Origin: M1-B18 sp048264125
Lineage (GTDB): Bacteria; Bacillota; Clostridia; Peptostreptococcales; Natronincolaceae
DNA length: 64,000 bases
Assembly (NCBI GenBank): GCA_048264125.1
Contig: JBLXDM010000004.1
Span: 124,001-188,000 of the forward strand
Direction: 5' to 3'
Part shown: in pieces, positions 32,470 through 42,056 of the stretch
Numbering within the stretch: position 1 is the stretch's first letter
How the letters are laid out: the number at the start of each line of letters is the position of its first letter
Notes under the pieces: generated by a model
Databases searched by the model: none
What the model was told of the DNA's origin: nothing
Seen by the model: the letters and a program-made list of their open reading frames with translations, nothing else
Position numbers and translations under genes: made by a program

Positions 32470-33530
32470 TATTTATAATTCTTATAGATATACTCACTGG
32501 TCATCAGTGCCAGCATTGCTCCGTAGCCTACATTGAAGACTACCTCGTCACCGACTCGATATTCTCTATCGCAATTGGTGAGGTCTACGATCAGATGGTC
32601 ACTGCTGCTGCCTAGTATCTCAATTTGCTGGTCTACAGGCGTAATAGGGTGAGTCGCAATGTCCTGCTTGCCTACTGCCAATATACCACGCTTTTGAGCT
32701 CCGTTGTCCACAAAGCTTGGGACATTGCCAAAGGCATCCCTGCCTATCTCTCCTATAGGCATTGAGGGCTTCTCCTTTAGCTCTATTACCTCCGCCACCA
32801 GCTGAAAGGCATCTTGATGGGTATTGGGTATAGCCTCTCCGTAGGCCGTCTCTGTGCCCAATAGAATTGCCTCTCCCAGCCTTAGGTGATTTATCCCTGT
32901 TGGTAGGCCATCATTCATCAGCATATATACACTGCTGGAGTTTCCTCCGCTTATAATTTCCAGCCGCTTTCCTAATATAGCCTCAATTTTCTCTGCTGCT
33001 GATACCAGCTGACCTAGATTAGACTCATTGGGAATAACGCCACCATAGCAGGTTAGGTTCGTTCCGACACCGATTAAGGCGATATTGCTTAGGCCCTTAA
33101 TTTCCCTAACAGCAGCCTCCAGCTCCTTAGCATCAAAGATTCCCTCTCGCAAGTCCCCCAAATCCAGCATCAACACAATCCTGTGAACTATTGAAAGCTC
33201 CTTCGCAGCAGCATTCAGCGCCTTGATGGTCTCCAGCTCTGAGTTTAAGCTAATGTCGCAATTGGTGACCACCTCTTTGGCCTGACTTATCATTGGAAGC
33301 CTTAGTAAAAGCTTTTCTATAGGTAAAGCCTTCATCTTAGCAAAGTTCTCAAGTCGAGAATCGGCTAAGCATTTGACACCTGCATCTACCAGCACCTTTG
33401 CTATCTCCGGGTCACCACAAAAGCCCTTAGTGACTGCAGCAGCTTCTATACTATAAGGCCTGCAAAGCTCCAAAAGCACCTCGGCGTTGTGCTTTATTTT
33501 GTCTAAATTGATATCCAACCTTGGATTCAT
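32469..33530 (-). CDS. orr: Ornithine racemase
   Basis: PLP enzyme interconverting L- and D-ornithine, supplying D-ornithine to ornithine aminomutase. At 353 residues it is a fold-type III, alanine-racemase-like protein with Lys35 in AAVTKGFCGD as the PLP lysine, CLADSRLENFAKMK, and ISGGNSSSVYML as the phosphate loop. Its place as the last gene of the ornithine operon matches the oxidative ornithine pathway described in Clostridium sticklandii. Specificity for ornithine rather than alanine is inferred from context. Confidence 0.9.
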   Translation of the reverse strand: MNPRLDINLDKIKHNAEVLLELCRPYSIEAAAVTKGFCGDPEIAKVLVDAGVKCLADSRLENFAKMKALPIEKLLLRLPMISQAKEVVTNCDISLNSELETIKALNAAAKELSIVHRIVLMLDLGDLREGIFDAKELEAAVREIKGLSNIALIGVGTNLTCYGGVIPNESNLGQLVSAAEKIEAILGKRLEIISGGNSSSVYMLMNDGLPTGINHLRLGEAILLGTETAYGEAIPNTHQDAFQLVAEVIELKEKPSMPIGEIGRDAFGNVPSFVDNGAQKRGILAVGKQDIATHPITPVDQQIEILGSSSDHLIVDLTNCDREYRVGDEVVFNVGYGAMLALMTSEYIYKNYK

Positions 33531-33540
33531 AAAATCTCTC

Positions 33541-34899
33541 CTATTCTATGCCCATGCTGGCTTTCATCAGCCTCAGGGCAGCCTCGGGATAACGCTTTGC
33601 CAATACCCCCAAGGAGGCCATAATGTAGTGATTATCAATAAGCACCTTAGCCTCCTCTGTTGGCAATAGAAAGCTTTGTCTGCTTCTCTTGGTTATCTCT
33701 ACAAGTATGTCCCTTCCCCTTGGCAGCCTTGTCAGTGCACCACCGGTTCCTATAATATATTTGACATTAGACAGGTCCTTTCCTTCTGCTACGGTCTTTT
33801 TTCCTGCGGGACCATAGAGATGCCTTAGCTTTCCTGCATGTCTTTCTAAGGCCGTCATAACCGCCTCCAGAGTCAGCCGCTCCACAAAGGCCAATTGCTC
33901 CGGTGTCTTTGGTATAGGCCTATGCTCTGTAATCAGCTTATCTATATCCAGCTGCAGCTCAGCCTGAAGCTTATCCTTGCCTATCCGTTCAACAATGTTC
34001 AGCATGTTTACAAATACACCCAAATCCCCCTCGACTGTGCGTTTAGCCAAGGGCTCCGGGCTGATTAATATTCTGTTGATTTCCTCACTGCCCTCTGTCA
34101 CGGAATGCAGGTCTGTGGTTGCCCCTCCAACATCAAGGGTTATAAGGTCCCCTATAGCCTCCTTTAGCAGCTTAGAGGCCTCCATAACAGCCCCCGGCGT
34201 GGGAATAATTGGCCCATCAATCATTTCCCTCACCCTTTCCATACCCGGTGCATGTATGATATGCTCCTCAAAAACATCCTGAATGGCGCTTCTTGTTGGC
34301 TCAATATTCAACAGGTCTATTTTAGGATAAACATTTTCAACGCAGTAAAGCCTATTGTCCGTAGCCTTAAAAATCTCCTTAATTTCCTCTTGATTCTCAA
34401 TATTCCCGGCATAGATCACTGGGATTCCCAGGCTTAGGTCTGCTATTAGCTCAGCATTATAAACAGCTGTATCCCTTTCCCCATAATCCACGCCACCGGC
34501 TATTAAAATGATATTAGGCTTTAGGTCTGTGATCCTCTTGATGTCAGTTCTCTTTAGCCTACCTGCAGTAATCTGATGAATGATGGCTCCAGCCCCTAAG
34601 GCCGCCTCCTTAGCTGCTCTTACCGTCATATCATAAACCAGGCCATGGACCGTCATCTTTAAGCCTCCGGCAGCGCTGCTGGTGGCCAGCATCTCGTCAT
34701 ACTCAAGCACATCAAAACCTAAGCGCGATCTTAGGTCCTCTATGGCACCCTTTAAGCCGATGTTTACATCTCCCTCTAAAACAGAGGTTGGAGCCTGCCC
34801 CTGCCCTAAAAATCTAGGACTGGGGCTATTAATATCCTGAAATGCATTTACAACGGTAGTTGTACTACCGATTTCTGCAACCAATACATTAATTTTCAT
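33541..34899 (-). CDS. GlmL/MutL-family protein, aminomutase reactivase candidate
   Basis: A 452-residue ASKHA-type ATPase: VLVAEIGSTTTVVNAF is the first phosphate motif and ITLDVGGATTDLHSV the second, with adenosine-binding YIIGTGGALTRLPRG near the end. This is the GlmL/MutL family, placed beside B12 mutases. In ornithine degradation clusters a member lies with oraE, and it is thought to help reactivate or protect the B12 aminomutase; this is family context, not proof. It overlaps the oraE stop by 11 bp, showing tight coupling. Confidence 0.88.
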   Translation of the reverse strand: MKINVLVAEIGSTTTVVNAFQDINSPSPRFLGQGQAPTSVLEGDVNIGLKGAIEDLRSRLGFDVLEYDEMLATSSAAGGLKMTVHGLVYDMTVRAAKEAALGAGAIIHQITAGRLKRTDIKRITDLKPNIILIAGGVDYGERDTAVYNAELIADLSLGIPVIYAGNIENQEEIKEIFKATDNRLYCVENVYPKIDLLNIEPTRSAIQDVFEEHIIHAPGMERVREMIDGPIIPTPGAVMEASKLLKEAIGDLITLDVGGATTDLHSVTEGSEEINRILISPEPLAKRTVEGDLGVFVNMLNIVERIGKDKLQAELQLDIDKLITEHRPIPKTPEQLAFVERLTLEAVMTALERHAGKLRHLYGPAGKKTVAEGKDLSNVKYIIGTGGALTRLPRGRDILVEITKRSRQSFLLPTEEAKVLIDNHYIMASLGVLAKRYPEAALRLMKASMGIE

Positions 34900-37099
34900 T
34901 GCTGATTTCCCTTCTTTTTTCTACAAGGAAGGTTGCAACATGAACTCCCTTCGAGCCTCTACCAAAGCCAGCATCCACACCCTGTAGAACTGCTGTTTCA
35001 GGACTAACCTGAGTTCCTCCGCACAGTATCATTATTCTATCACGGACTCCCTTTTCTATTGCAAGCTCATGAATTCTCTTCATATTCTTATAGTGAATAT
35101 CATCATGGCTTATTATTGTTGAGGCCAATATAGCATCTGCATTTAATTCAATAGCCGCATCCACCAGCTTTTCTATTGCAACTGAGGTACCAAGATAATG
35201 ACACTCAATACCATACTTCTCAATGCCACCATGCTTAATATCTATAATCTCTCTTAGGCCTACAGAATGCTCATCCTCTCCAACTGTACCAGCAACAATT
35301 TTTAGAGGCTTAGCAGCGATATCCTCACGAATTTCCTCCTCTGACATAATTGATGGCTCTGGAGGAATTACTAAGGAAGCAGTATCTATTGTAAAAGGAA
35401 CCTTGCCCTTAAGCTCTATTCTAGTTCCTTCGCTAGGATGCATTACCTCCTTGTGGATAATCTCTACATCCTCAAGATTCATCTTTTTAGCCATTTCTAA
35501 GGCAGCAAATTCAGCAACCCTTCTTGAGGTCGGCATAAATAGATTCATCATGACATAGCCGTCACCGGTCCATTCAACCTCAGGCTTGATCTCTGTAGTC
35601 TCCCTTAATGCCTTAGTCTCCTCTAAGCGCACATTAACGTTATCTGTTTCATCCAGCTCATCTATAAAGATGATTTTGTCTGGGTTTTCATAGGTGCCGC
35701 CACCAATTAGCTTCGATGGCTCCTCTACTGCTGATGGATCGTATTGTGTAACATTATTATAGCCAAAGTGGGCCGTTACAGGAGCACAGTAATCCTCATC
35801 TCTTTCATAAACAGTACCAACACCAATACCGCCATCCATTTTTCTGACGATACCGTCACCATTTCTCTCTGGATAGTAGCCTGAATCTACAAAGAAGCCC
35901 TCTTCAACGGCATTGAAGTAGCCTCCAGCCTCTAGAACCTCCTCCATAAAGAGTACCGCTCTTTCCTTAAGCTCTCTAGCCTTATCCCTTAGGAAGCCTT
36001 CATTCTTTAGCTCAACCATATCCATTAAGGCGTCCATACCAACGAGGGCCTGCTTTGCAGTGTCAACGGCCTCCATGTTGTAAATATGCCATGGAACGTT
36101 TCTTCCCTCATCTGGAGTAATCGTAGATTGAATGTCTGCTCTGGTTAATCTTGAAATCATAAGGTTTAATACATGCGTAACCGTTGCCTCTCTTGTGGAG
36201 GACTCCATATACTTCGTATTCATTTGTGCTCTCATTTTGTATTCCTTAAATACATCCCTTAAAGCAACCGCATATGGCAGGTCTAAGGCCAAGCAGGGCG
36301 CTGGAGGTGCTGTAGGCGGTACTGTTGAAAGGCAAATGTTTTCCTTTTTCATACCAACCTTAACGGAATAAATTGAGTTTAAGGCATGCTGAACCATAAG
36401 CTCAGGCATTACCTTCCATGCCTCTCTTGCAGTTGCATTAGCATTGTGGGCACCGTCGATTTGTGCGATATCTGCCCAAACCATGTTTCTCTTCGCCTCA
36501 GCTGCATCCACAAAGGAACGAATCATGTTGATATTTCTATATAATACATTGTATTGAGGGTCCTGGTGGGCGCCATTAACGCCTTCCTCAGCATACATAA
36601 CCGCTATTTCTGGGCCTGCTACACCACTGATGTAGGAATGATAATTGATTGGTCTACCGACTTCCTCTTCAATCATATCTAAGGCCTTACGCTGTGCCCT
36701 TACTTGCTTTCTCGTGATTGGAATACCACCAATCCCCTGTGGTGTACCCTCTATCAAACCGTCAAAATGACTTTGACCTGCTGTTCTGATCACCATGATA
36801 TGGTCAGCCCCATGCCATGCTGCCATTCTCATACGCCTGATATCATCCTCAAAGCGTCCTGAAGCAATCTCTGTTGTGATTACATAGTCTGGCTGTGGAT
36901 CTATATCACCAAAATATTTGGCCGATGGTAGTGGTACGCTATTCTTTAATGGCTCCGAGCAATTTTTATAGGTAAAGGGGCCCATTTTAGTTTCTGGGCT
37001 TTTCTTTCTCCAGGTCCAGCCCCTGCGTTTTGGGCGATAGCTTTCTAGGTCCTTTAAAATCTCCTTAACATCAATTTTTTCATCAATATTTAAAGTCAT
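34889..37099 (-). CDS. oraE: D-ornithine 4,5-aminomutase large (B12/PLP) subunit
   Basis: Converts D-ornithine to 2,4-diaminopentanoate with adenosylcobalamin and PLP. At 736 residues it matches OraE. The C-terminal cobalamin-binding motif DEHSVG (609-614) carries His611, and Lys622 (LREIIDIKHGG) lies 11 residues later. This is the same His-to-Lys spacing reported for C. sticklandii OraE, where these are the cobalt ligand and PLP lysine. The N-terminal TIM-barrel is readable (ITTEIASGRFEDDIRRMRM, ADHIMVIRTAGQSHFDGL). It lies between oraS and the reactivase-like gene; the heterodimer with OraS is the active enzyme. Confidence 0.96.
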   Translation of the reverse strand: MTLNIDEKIDVKEILKDLESYRPKRRGWTWRKKSPETKMGPFTYKNCSEPLKNSVPLPSAKYFGDIDPQPDYVITTEIASGRFEDDIRRMRMAAWHGADHIMVIRTAGQSHFDGLIEGTPQGIGGIPITRKQVRAQRKALDMIEEEVGRPINYHSYISGVAGPEIAVMYAEEGVNGAHQDPQYNVLYRNINMIRSFVDAAEAKRNMVWADIAQIDGAHNANATAREAWKVMPELMVQHALNSIYSVKVGMKKENICLSTVPPTAPPAPCLALDLPYAVALRDVFKEYKMRAQMNTKYMESSTREATVTHVLNLMISRLTRADIQSTITPDEGRNVPWHIYNMEAVDTAKQALVGMDALMDMVELKNEGFLRDKARELKERAVLFMEEVLEAGGYFNAVEEGFFVDSGYYPERNGDGIVRKMDGGIGVGTVYERDEDYCAPVTAHFGYNNVTQYDPSAVEEPSKLIGGGTYENPDKIIFIDELDETDNVNVRLEETKALRETTEIKPEVEWTGDGYVMMNLFMPTSRRVAEFAALEMAKKMNLEDVEIIHKEVMHPSEGTRIELKGKVPFTIDTASLVIPPEPSIMSEEEIREDIAAKPLKIVAGTVGEDEHSVGLREIIDIKHGGIEKYGIECHYLGTSVAIEKLVDAAIELNADAILASTIISHDDIHYKNMKRIHELAIEKGVRDRIMILCGGTQVSPETAVLQGVDAGFGRGSKGVHVATFLVEKRREISNEN

Positions 37100-37491
37100 T
37101 ATTTTGCACCCCCCTGGAATAATGCTACAGCTTCATCCCATAGCTGGCCTTCTACCAGCTTAAGCCCAGCAGAACGTATTTCTAAATTATTAGCAGTCGC
37201 TAGCTTATATACGACGTTTCCAGCACCCTTCCCCATTAGGCCTCTAGCGATAACACCATCTACAATCGCTCTGGCTTCTATGCTTGAAAAGCCCATTCTA
37301 AGTAAAACAGAGCGCTCAATGGAGGGAGATGTATGTCTTCTAGCCATATCTATCATAGGGTCCACAATCTTTTCTGCTAATTCCCAGAAGCGTTTCTCCA
37401 GCCCTTCATCGGATAAATCTATTAAATGCTGTCTTCTTTCTTGAAAATCGTCAGCTCTTTTCATATTCGGCACCTCCAAATTGGTTTTCAT
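37099..37491 (-). CDS. oraS: D-ornithine 4,5-aminomutase small subunit
   Basis: A 130-residue partner of OraE, about the usual size. It is mostly helical with a conserved-looking core (MARRHTSPSIERSVLLRMGF, AIVDGVIARGLMGKGAGNV). It shares its last base with the oraE start (TAATG arrangement), giving stoichiometric coupled translation. Known role is to complete the active site and stabilise OraE. Identification rests mainly on size, order and coupling to oraE. Confidence 0.93.
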   Translation of the reverse strand: MKTNLEVPNMKRADDFQERRQHLIDLSDEGLEKRFWELAEKIVDPMIDMARRHTSPSIERSVLLRMGFSSIEARAIVDGVIARGLMGKGAGNVVYKLATANNLEIRSAGLKLVEGQLWDEAVALFQGGAK

Positions 37492-37521
37492 TAAAATCAG
37501 ATCAAGGGTTATTCGTAATGA

Positions 37522-38946
37522 TTAATCAACGACACTAACCCCCAGCTGCTGTAGGGTATTTAACACCATTTCTTTGCTTGACCTGCTATCTGTAATCATA
37601 AAGCTTAGATCCGCACTATCTATTTCAGTTACCTTGCTGTGTGCTATGCAATTTTTTATATAAGAGCCTCTTAATTTATCGATATCAATATCTCGTGCCT
37701 TTAATAGGGAGGGATGTGAGGGTAAAATGATATTCTCACCGGGTATCTCCTCCTCCGGATTGCCAAAGATAATCTGAATGCCATTCTCCTTAGCAAAGGA
37801 TAGCTGTGCCTGAGGATGCTTACCGGCTCCTGTATATTCCGTCTCCTGCACAACTATGATCTGATCCTTATCCATCTCCTGTGCTATACTGAAGGCTGCT
37901 GCTAAGGAGGTATTTCCAGCAGGTCCCCTTTCAAGGCCCTCCAGCTGTGCTAATGCCTCAGTCATATAGAATACCTCGCCTTGATTTACCATGACATATC
38001 TGTCTAAGTATCGCAATGGCCTGGCTGCAGATCGGGGCACATCGGAACGGTCTGGCCATGTTGCAAAGGGCATTCCAAAGCCTGTGTGTCCTGTTGTAAA
38101 GGATTTTTTATTGAACTGCTCATCACTGGCCATATGCAATCCCTTTAGATTCACACTGGCCCCTACAATTTTTACCCCTTCAGCCCCGGCCTTAATTAAG
38201 CCTCTGGCGGTTCCGGTAACATTGCCACCTCCAGCGTTGGTGCATACCACCACGTCTGGGTCCTTGCCTAGCCTCTCTCGGCATTGCATAGCCAGCTCAT
38301 AGCCTAGGGTCTCTACCCCTGCAATTCCAAAGGGCGTATATAGGGAGGCATTGAAATATCCTGTCTCCTCCAATAGCTTTAGAAAGGTATAAAATAGCTC
38401 TGGACCAACGGTCAATTGAAGCACCTCAGCCCCATAGGCCTCACACTTTCTTGCCTTTTCAATAATTTCAGGCTGACCCTTTCCAGTGCTATCATAGCAT
38501 TCCTGAACAATAATGCACTTTAAGCCCTGCATAGCCGCCTGACTGGCAACTGCTGCCCCATAATTTCCGCTGGTGGCTGCTATAACACCCTTGTAGCCCA
38601 GTCGTTTTGCATGATATACGGCATTGGCTGCTCTTCTGGCCTTAAAGCTCCCAGATGGATTAGCCGCTTCGTCCTTAACAAAAATTCTAGCACCCTTTCC
38701 TTCTGGAGCCAGCCTTCTTGCCAGGGCAGTTAAATTCTTAAGCTCCAGCATTGGGGTATTCCCTACACCTGTTTGACCTTGAATTTCCTGCATTTCCTGA
38801 AGGGTATATCCTGTTTCCCTCATCATTTTTTCATAGTCAAAGCCAATTTTACCATATTCAAAAACATTATAGTCTATTCCAACCGCCTGCTTCATGATTT
38901 CGCTACGGCGACCCATCACAGCATTATAGCTCATATCCTTATTCAT
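37522..38946 (-). CDS. ortB: 2-amino-4-ketopentanoate thiolase, beta subunit
   Basis: Cleaves 2-amino-4-ketopentanoate with CoA to alanine and acetyl-CoA together with OrtA. A 474-residue fold-type II PLP protein (threonine-synthase-like): Lys102 in NPSGSFKARRAANAV is the PLP lysine and VVCTNAGGGNVTGTARG binds the phosphate. Although threonine synthase would share this fold, the adjacent ortA, ord and ora genes fix the assignment. It overlaps ortA by 8 bp. Confidence 0.94.
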   Translation of the reverse strand: MNKDMSYNAVMGRRSEIMKQAVGIDYNVFEYGKIGFDYEKMMRETGYTLQEMQEIQGQTGVGNTPMLELKNLTALARRLAPEGKGARIFVKDEAANPSGSFKARRAANAVYHAKRLGYKGVIAATSGNYGAAVASQAAMQGLKCIIVQECYDSTGKGQPEIIEKARKCEAYGAEVLQLTVGPELFYTFLKLLEETGYFNASLYTPFGIAGVETLGYELAMQCRERLGKDPDVVVCTNAGGGNVTGTARGLIKAGAEGVKIVGASVNLKGLHMASDEQFNKKSFTTGHTGFGMPFATWPDRSDVPRSAARPLRYLDRYVMVNQGEVFYMTEALAQLEGLERGPAGNTSLAAAFSIAQEMDKDQIIVVQETEYTGAGKHPQAQLSFAKENGIQIIFGNPEEEIPGENIILPSHPSLLKARDIDIDKLRGSYIKNCIAHSKVTEIDSADLSFMITDSRSSKEMVLNTLQQLGVSVVD

Positions 38947-39250
38947 CTAGGCCACCTCCCCATAGCAGTTCCTTCAGCTGCAGACCAATTTCTAAAATTT
39001 CAGGAACAAATTCTCCATAACTGTGGCTATAGTATGGGTTTACCTCCACTAAAGTGCCCTTAACGGTTCTACCGGTTATTGTCTTAATCTCCACCATGTC
39101 CCCTATTCCGGCCTCCTCTAAAAGAAAGCCCTTGGTCCACATTTCCAATGGAACCTCTTTTGTATCCTCAGGAAGGTTTGTTGCTCTTTCCTCCGGAGCT
39201 AATATAATATCGTGTATACGTACCCAAGTACCTTCTGCTCGTCTTCTCAT
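38939..39250 (-). CDS. ortA: 2-amino-4-ketopentanoate thiolase, alpha subunit
   Basis: A 103-residue small subunit needed with OrtB for the thiolase. It opens RRRAEGTWVRIHDIILAPEERATNLP and contains DMVEIKTITGRTVKGTLVEVNPYY, a strand-rich fold. Position between ord and ortB and overlap with ortB are as in characterised clusters. Confidence 0.93.
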   Translation of the reverse strand: MRRRAEGTWVRIHDIILAPEERATNLPEDTKEVPLEMWTKGFLLEEAGIGDMVEIKTITGRTVKGTLVEVNPYYSHSYGEFVPEILEIGLQLKELLWGGGLDE

Positions 39251-39259
39251 TTATCTAAC

Positions 39260-40306
39260 CTACCTTTGAATAAAATCTCTCATGTCACCCATTATTGCCC
39301 TTGGTACAGGTAAATCTAACATCGTCTTTAAGCCTGCTACGGAGTTTATTACATGAGGAATCATGTTAATACACATTGCTATTGTTCCTATGCCGCCTGG
39401 AATTTCTGGCTTAATTTGAAGATTGATATTTGGTGTACCCTTTATCCAGATGTAGTCCCCAGTGTCTACCCCCTCCATTTCAGGAAGTATTTGCTGTGGA
39501 TGCTCCATATCCAGCTTAATCTCACCATCGACATAGCCATAGCCGCATTGACGGCAGCCAGCAACATTACCTGCTTCTACCTTAGCGTATTTACTTTCAC
39601 GATATACGTTGCTTACGATAGGCTCTCTAGTCTGCTCGATCCTTTCAACATTCCAGCCAATACCATCTGCTATCATTCTAATGGACTCAGGAAAGCCAAC
39701 ATGTCCTGCAACCTTACTAGTGGCAACCCCATCCTCAAAGTCCTTAACCGTAAGACCTACCCCCTGCTCCTCCATAACCGCATGACCAAATGGTGATAAA
39801 TCGTTGATACGAGCTGCTTTTATATGCTCCACCGTTTCACAGGTTCCTGTTAAAGCTAATATTAATAGGTCAAGAACAAAGCCAGGATTAATTCCAGTAC
39901 CTAATATCGTAACGCCATTTTCCTTGGCTAAGCGATCCATCTCCTTCGCCAGCTCTGGTTCCTGCGCTTGTGGATAAGCCATCTCCTCAGCAGTTGATAT
40001 GACATTTATTTTCTTCTCCACTATATATTTAATCTTATCAAAGGCAGCTCTTGTAAAGGAGTCTGTTGCCAGCAATGCAACATCAGCAGCGCCTTCCTTA
40101 GCTATTTCCTCTATCTTATCCGTTATTATCACTGGACTTCTATCCCCACGCTCCATTTGCAAGACCTCATACATATCCTTACCTACTCTTGCTGCATTTC
40201 TATCACATATGCCTACGATTTCAACTCCCTTTTTCTTCAAGAGCATTTCAGCCATACCACTACCCATTGCGCCAAAGCCCCAAATAATTACTTTAATATG
40301 ATCCAT
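39260..40306 (-). CDS. ord: 2,4-diaminopentanoate dehydrogenase
   Basis: Oxidatively deaminates 2,4-diaminopentanoate to 2-amino-4-ketopentanoate with NAD(P), the middle step of oxidative ornithine degradation. I chose the ATG at 40306 (MDHIKVIIWGFG) because GGAGG lies 8 nt before it; the longer reading from 40321 includes that site. 348 residues; VIIWGFGAMGSGMAEML is the dinucleotide-binding loop. The family resembles dihydrodipicolinate reductase/diaminopimelate-type dehydrogenases (GTGINPGFVLDLLI). First gene of the operon, directly behind a sigma-54 promoter. Confidence 0.95.
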   Translation of the reverse strand: MDHIKVIIWGFGAMGSGMAEMLLKKKGVEIVGICDRNAARVGKDMYEVLQMERGDRSPVIITDKIEEIAKEGAADVALLATDSFTRAAFDKIKYIVEKKINVISTAEEMAYPQAQEPELAKEMDRLAKENGVTILGTGINPGFVLDLLILALTGTCETVEHIKAARINDLSPFGHAVMEEQGVGLTVKDFEDGVATSKVAGHVGFPESIRMIADGIGWNVERIEQTREPIVSNVYRESKYAKVEAGNVAGCRQCGYGYVDGEIKLDMEHPQQILPEMEGVDTGDYIWIKGTPNINLQIKPEIPGGIGTIAMCINMIPHVINSVAGLKTMLDLPVPRAIMGDMRDFIQR

Positions 40307-40347
40307 ATCATCAACCTCCATTTATAAATTTTGGTACTATTATACAT

Positions 40348-40363
40348 TGCAATAACCTTGCCA
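40348..40363 (-). promoter_or_regulatory. Sigma-54 (-24/-12) promoter of the ornithine operon
   Basis: Minus strand TGGCAAGGTTATTGCA (complement of 40348-40363) fits TGGCA-N6-TTGCA exactly in GG and GC elements and spacing. It lies about 40 bp before the ord ATG, and the nearest upstream gene encodes a sigma-54 activator. No sigma-A promoter was seen there. Confidence 0.88.
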
Positions 40364-40518
40364 TTTTTTTTGAATGGTTCCAATCTTTTTTAATTTATCC
40401 TTGCTATTAAATATACATTTCCTATGCCTATAGACCCTTAAGCTGCCTCTTCATAATTTTGAGTATTGTATAGTTATACATATTGTAAGTAACTGTTCAG
40501 ATAAAATTCAATAAAAAA

Positions 40519-40558
40519 ACGCAAATATATTTGCATTAAGTGCAAATATATTTGCGTT
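40519..40558. promoter_or_regulatory. Paired palindromes: candidate activator site and terminator
   Basis: GCAAATATATTTGC occurs twice (40521-40534 and 40542-40555), centres 21 bp apart, that is about two helical turns. Each copy is itself palindromic, so the pair also forms a hairpin that, with the T run in AACGTTTTTTT-like flank on the minus strand, can terminate the activator gene ending at 40570. The distance (about 160 bp) upstream of the -24 element is typical for an enhancer. Dual function is inferred. Confidence 0.7.
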
Positions 40559-40569
40559 TAGTATTCATT

Positions 40570-41982
40570 TTAACCTTCACTATTTTTTAGCTTATGCTGA
40601 AGGGCCTGTCGACTTATTTTTAGCTCCTTAGCCGCATGGGTAATGTTATTGCTATGCTTCTTCATGGCTGTAGCTATGAGGCCTGCCTCAATTGCCTCCA
40701 TAAGCTCCTTAAGACTGCCGTATTGGCTCAGCTCTATCTTCCCTATGGACTCATAGCCCTTATCCTCCACAGCAATAGCCTTCATTATGTGGGGAGGAAA
40801 GTGCTCCTCCTTAAGAATATGCTCCTCTTGGATCTGGTTCATGGCGCCTTCTATCACATTCCTAAGCTCCCGTACATTCCCAGGCCATAAATATGCCATA
40901 AAATGCTTATGGATAGAGGCCGCCAGCATCCATACCTCTTTATTGAGCTGCTGATTAAACTCATTTATAAATTTTTCCGCCAGCAGCAATATATCCTCTC
41001 TTCTTTCCTTTAGGCTTGGAATATTAATATTGACAACATTTAAGCGATAATATAAATCCTTCCTTAGGCTTCCTCTGCTGACTGCCTCCATGGGGTCCTC
41101 ATTGGTGGTGGCTATGATCCTTACGTCTATGGGCACATCCCTTAGGCCCCCTATTCGACGGATATAGCCCTCCTGCAGCACCCTCAACAGCTTGGACTGC
41201 AGCAGCAAGCCCATAGAATTTATCTCATCCAGCAATATCGTGCCTCCATTGGCCTGCTCAAAAATACCCGGCCTATCAATCGCCCCCGTAAAGCTGCCCT
41301 TAGTGGTGCCGAATAGAATGCCCTCCAGCAGGCTTTCAGGTAAAGCCGCACAGTTTTGCGCTATAAAGGGCTTATCGCTTCTATTGCTGTGGTAATGAAT
41401 GCTCTGGGCAAAAAGCTCCTTCCCGGTTCCGGTCTCACCATATATAAGAACACTGGAATTTGAGGCTGCGGCCCTCTTGGCCATCTTCACTGCCATTAAA
41501 AACTCAGGGCTTTTCCCCTGTAAATCCTGAAAGGTATAGCGCCTAATCGTGTTTTTTTGATTTGGTGAGGATGTCGTCAGCTGCTGCTGGAGCCTTAAAA
41601 TCTCCTCCGATAAATGCTTTATCTTGGTTATGTTCTTTGCTATTTCAACCGCCCCTATTTTTTCATTGAGATAAATTAATGGTATGGTTGTATTTACAGT
41701 GGTGATTTCCTTGCCTATGTTATTTAAATAGCTTTGGCTTTCATCCACAATAGACCTTCCTGTCTTTAAAACCCTCAAATGAGTGCTGGTATCCTCGTTA
41801 AGGCTAGGAAATACCTCCAGTAGACCCTTTCCCACAACATCCTCCACCTGCATTCCCTCAAGGTCTGCCATGGCCTTATTATAAAAGACCGTGGTACCAT
41901 CCTCATCCACCACATGAATACCCTCTTCAACCGACTGCAAAATTATTTGCAGTAGAGCCATTAAATGCTTTTTAGATTTCAT
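40570..41982 (-). CDS. Sigma-54-dependent PAS/AAA+ activator of ornithine catabolism
   Basis: A 470-residue enhancer-binding protein: PAS sensor about residues 8-115 (GIHVVDEDGTTVFYNKAMAD), AAA+ domain about 152-380 with Walker A GETGTGKE (182-189), the sigma-54-contacting loop GSFTGA (229-234) and FEQANGGTILLDEI, and a C-terminal Fis-type helix-turn-helix (HAAKELKISRQALQHKLKN). It likely activates the ord operon from the palindrome pair at 40519-40558. The inducer bound by the PAS domain is unknown. No receiver domain precedes it, so it is not a classical two-component regulator. Confidence 0.93.
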   Translation of the reverse strand: MKSKKHLMALLQIILQSVEEGIHVVDEDGTTVFYNKAMADLEGMQVEDVVGKGLLEVFPSLNEDTSTHLRVLKTGRSIVDESQSYLNNIGKEITTVNTTIPLIYLNEKIGAVEIAKNITKIKHLSEEILRLQQQLTTSSPNQKNTIRRYTFQDLQGKSPEFLMAVKMAKRAAASNSSVLIYGETGTGKELFAQSIHYHSNRSDKPFIAQNCAALPESLLEGILFGTTKGSFTGAIDRPGIFEQANGGTILLDEINSMGLLLQSKLLRVLQEGYIRRIGGLRDVPIDVRIIATTNEDPMEAVSRGSLRKDLYYRLNVVNINIPSLKERREDILLLAEKFINEFNQQLNKEVWMLAASIHKHFMAYLWPGNVRELRNVIEGAMNQIQEEHILKEEHFPPHIMKAIAVEDKGYESIGKIELSQYGSLKELMEAIEAGLIATAMKKHSNNITHAAKELKISRQALQHKLKNSEG

Positions 41983-42056
41983 TGGCTACCTCCGTTAATG
42001 TTATATATCTAAGTATATCAATTTTCATGGGATTAATGAATAGGTGTATTAAATTC

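Noticed and set aside
34889..37099. OraE as methylmalonyl-CoA or lysine 5,6-aminomutase
   Set aside because: The adjacent oraS, ort, ord and orr genes and the His611/Lys622 spacing fit ornithine aminomutase; lysine aminomutase partners are absent.
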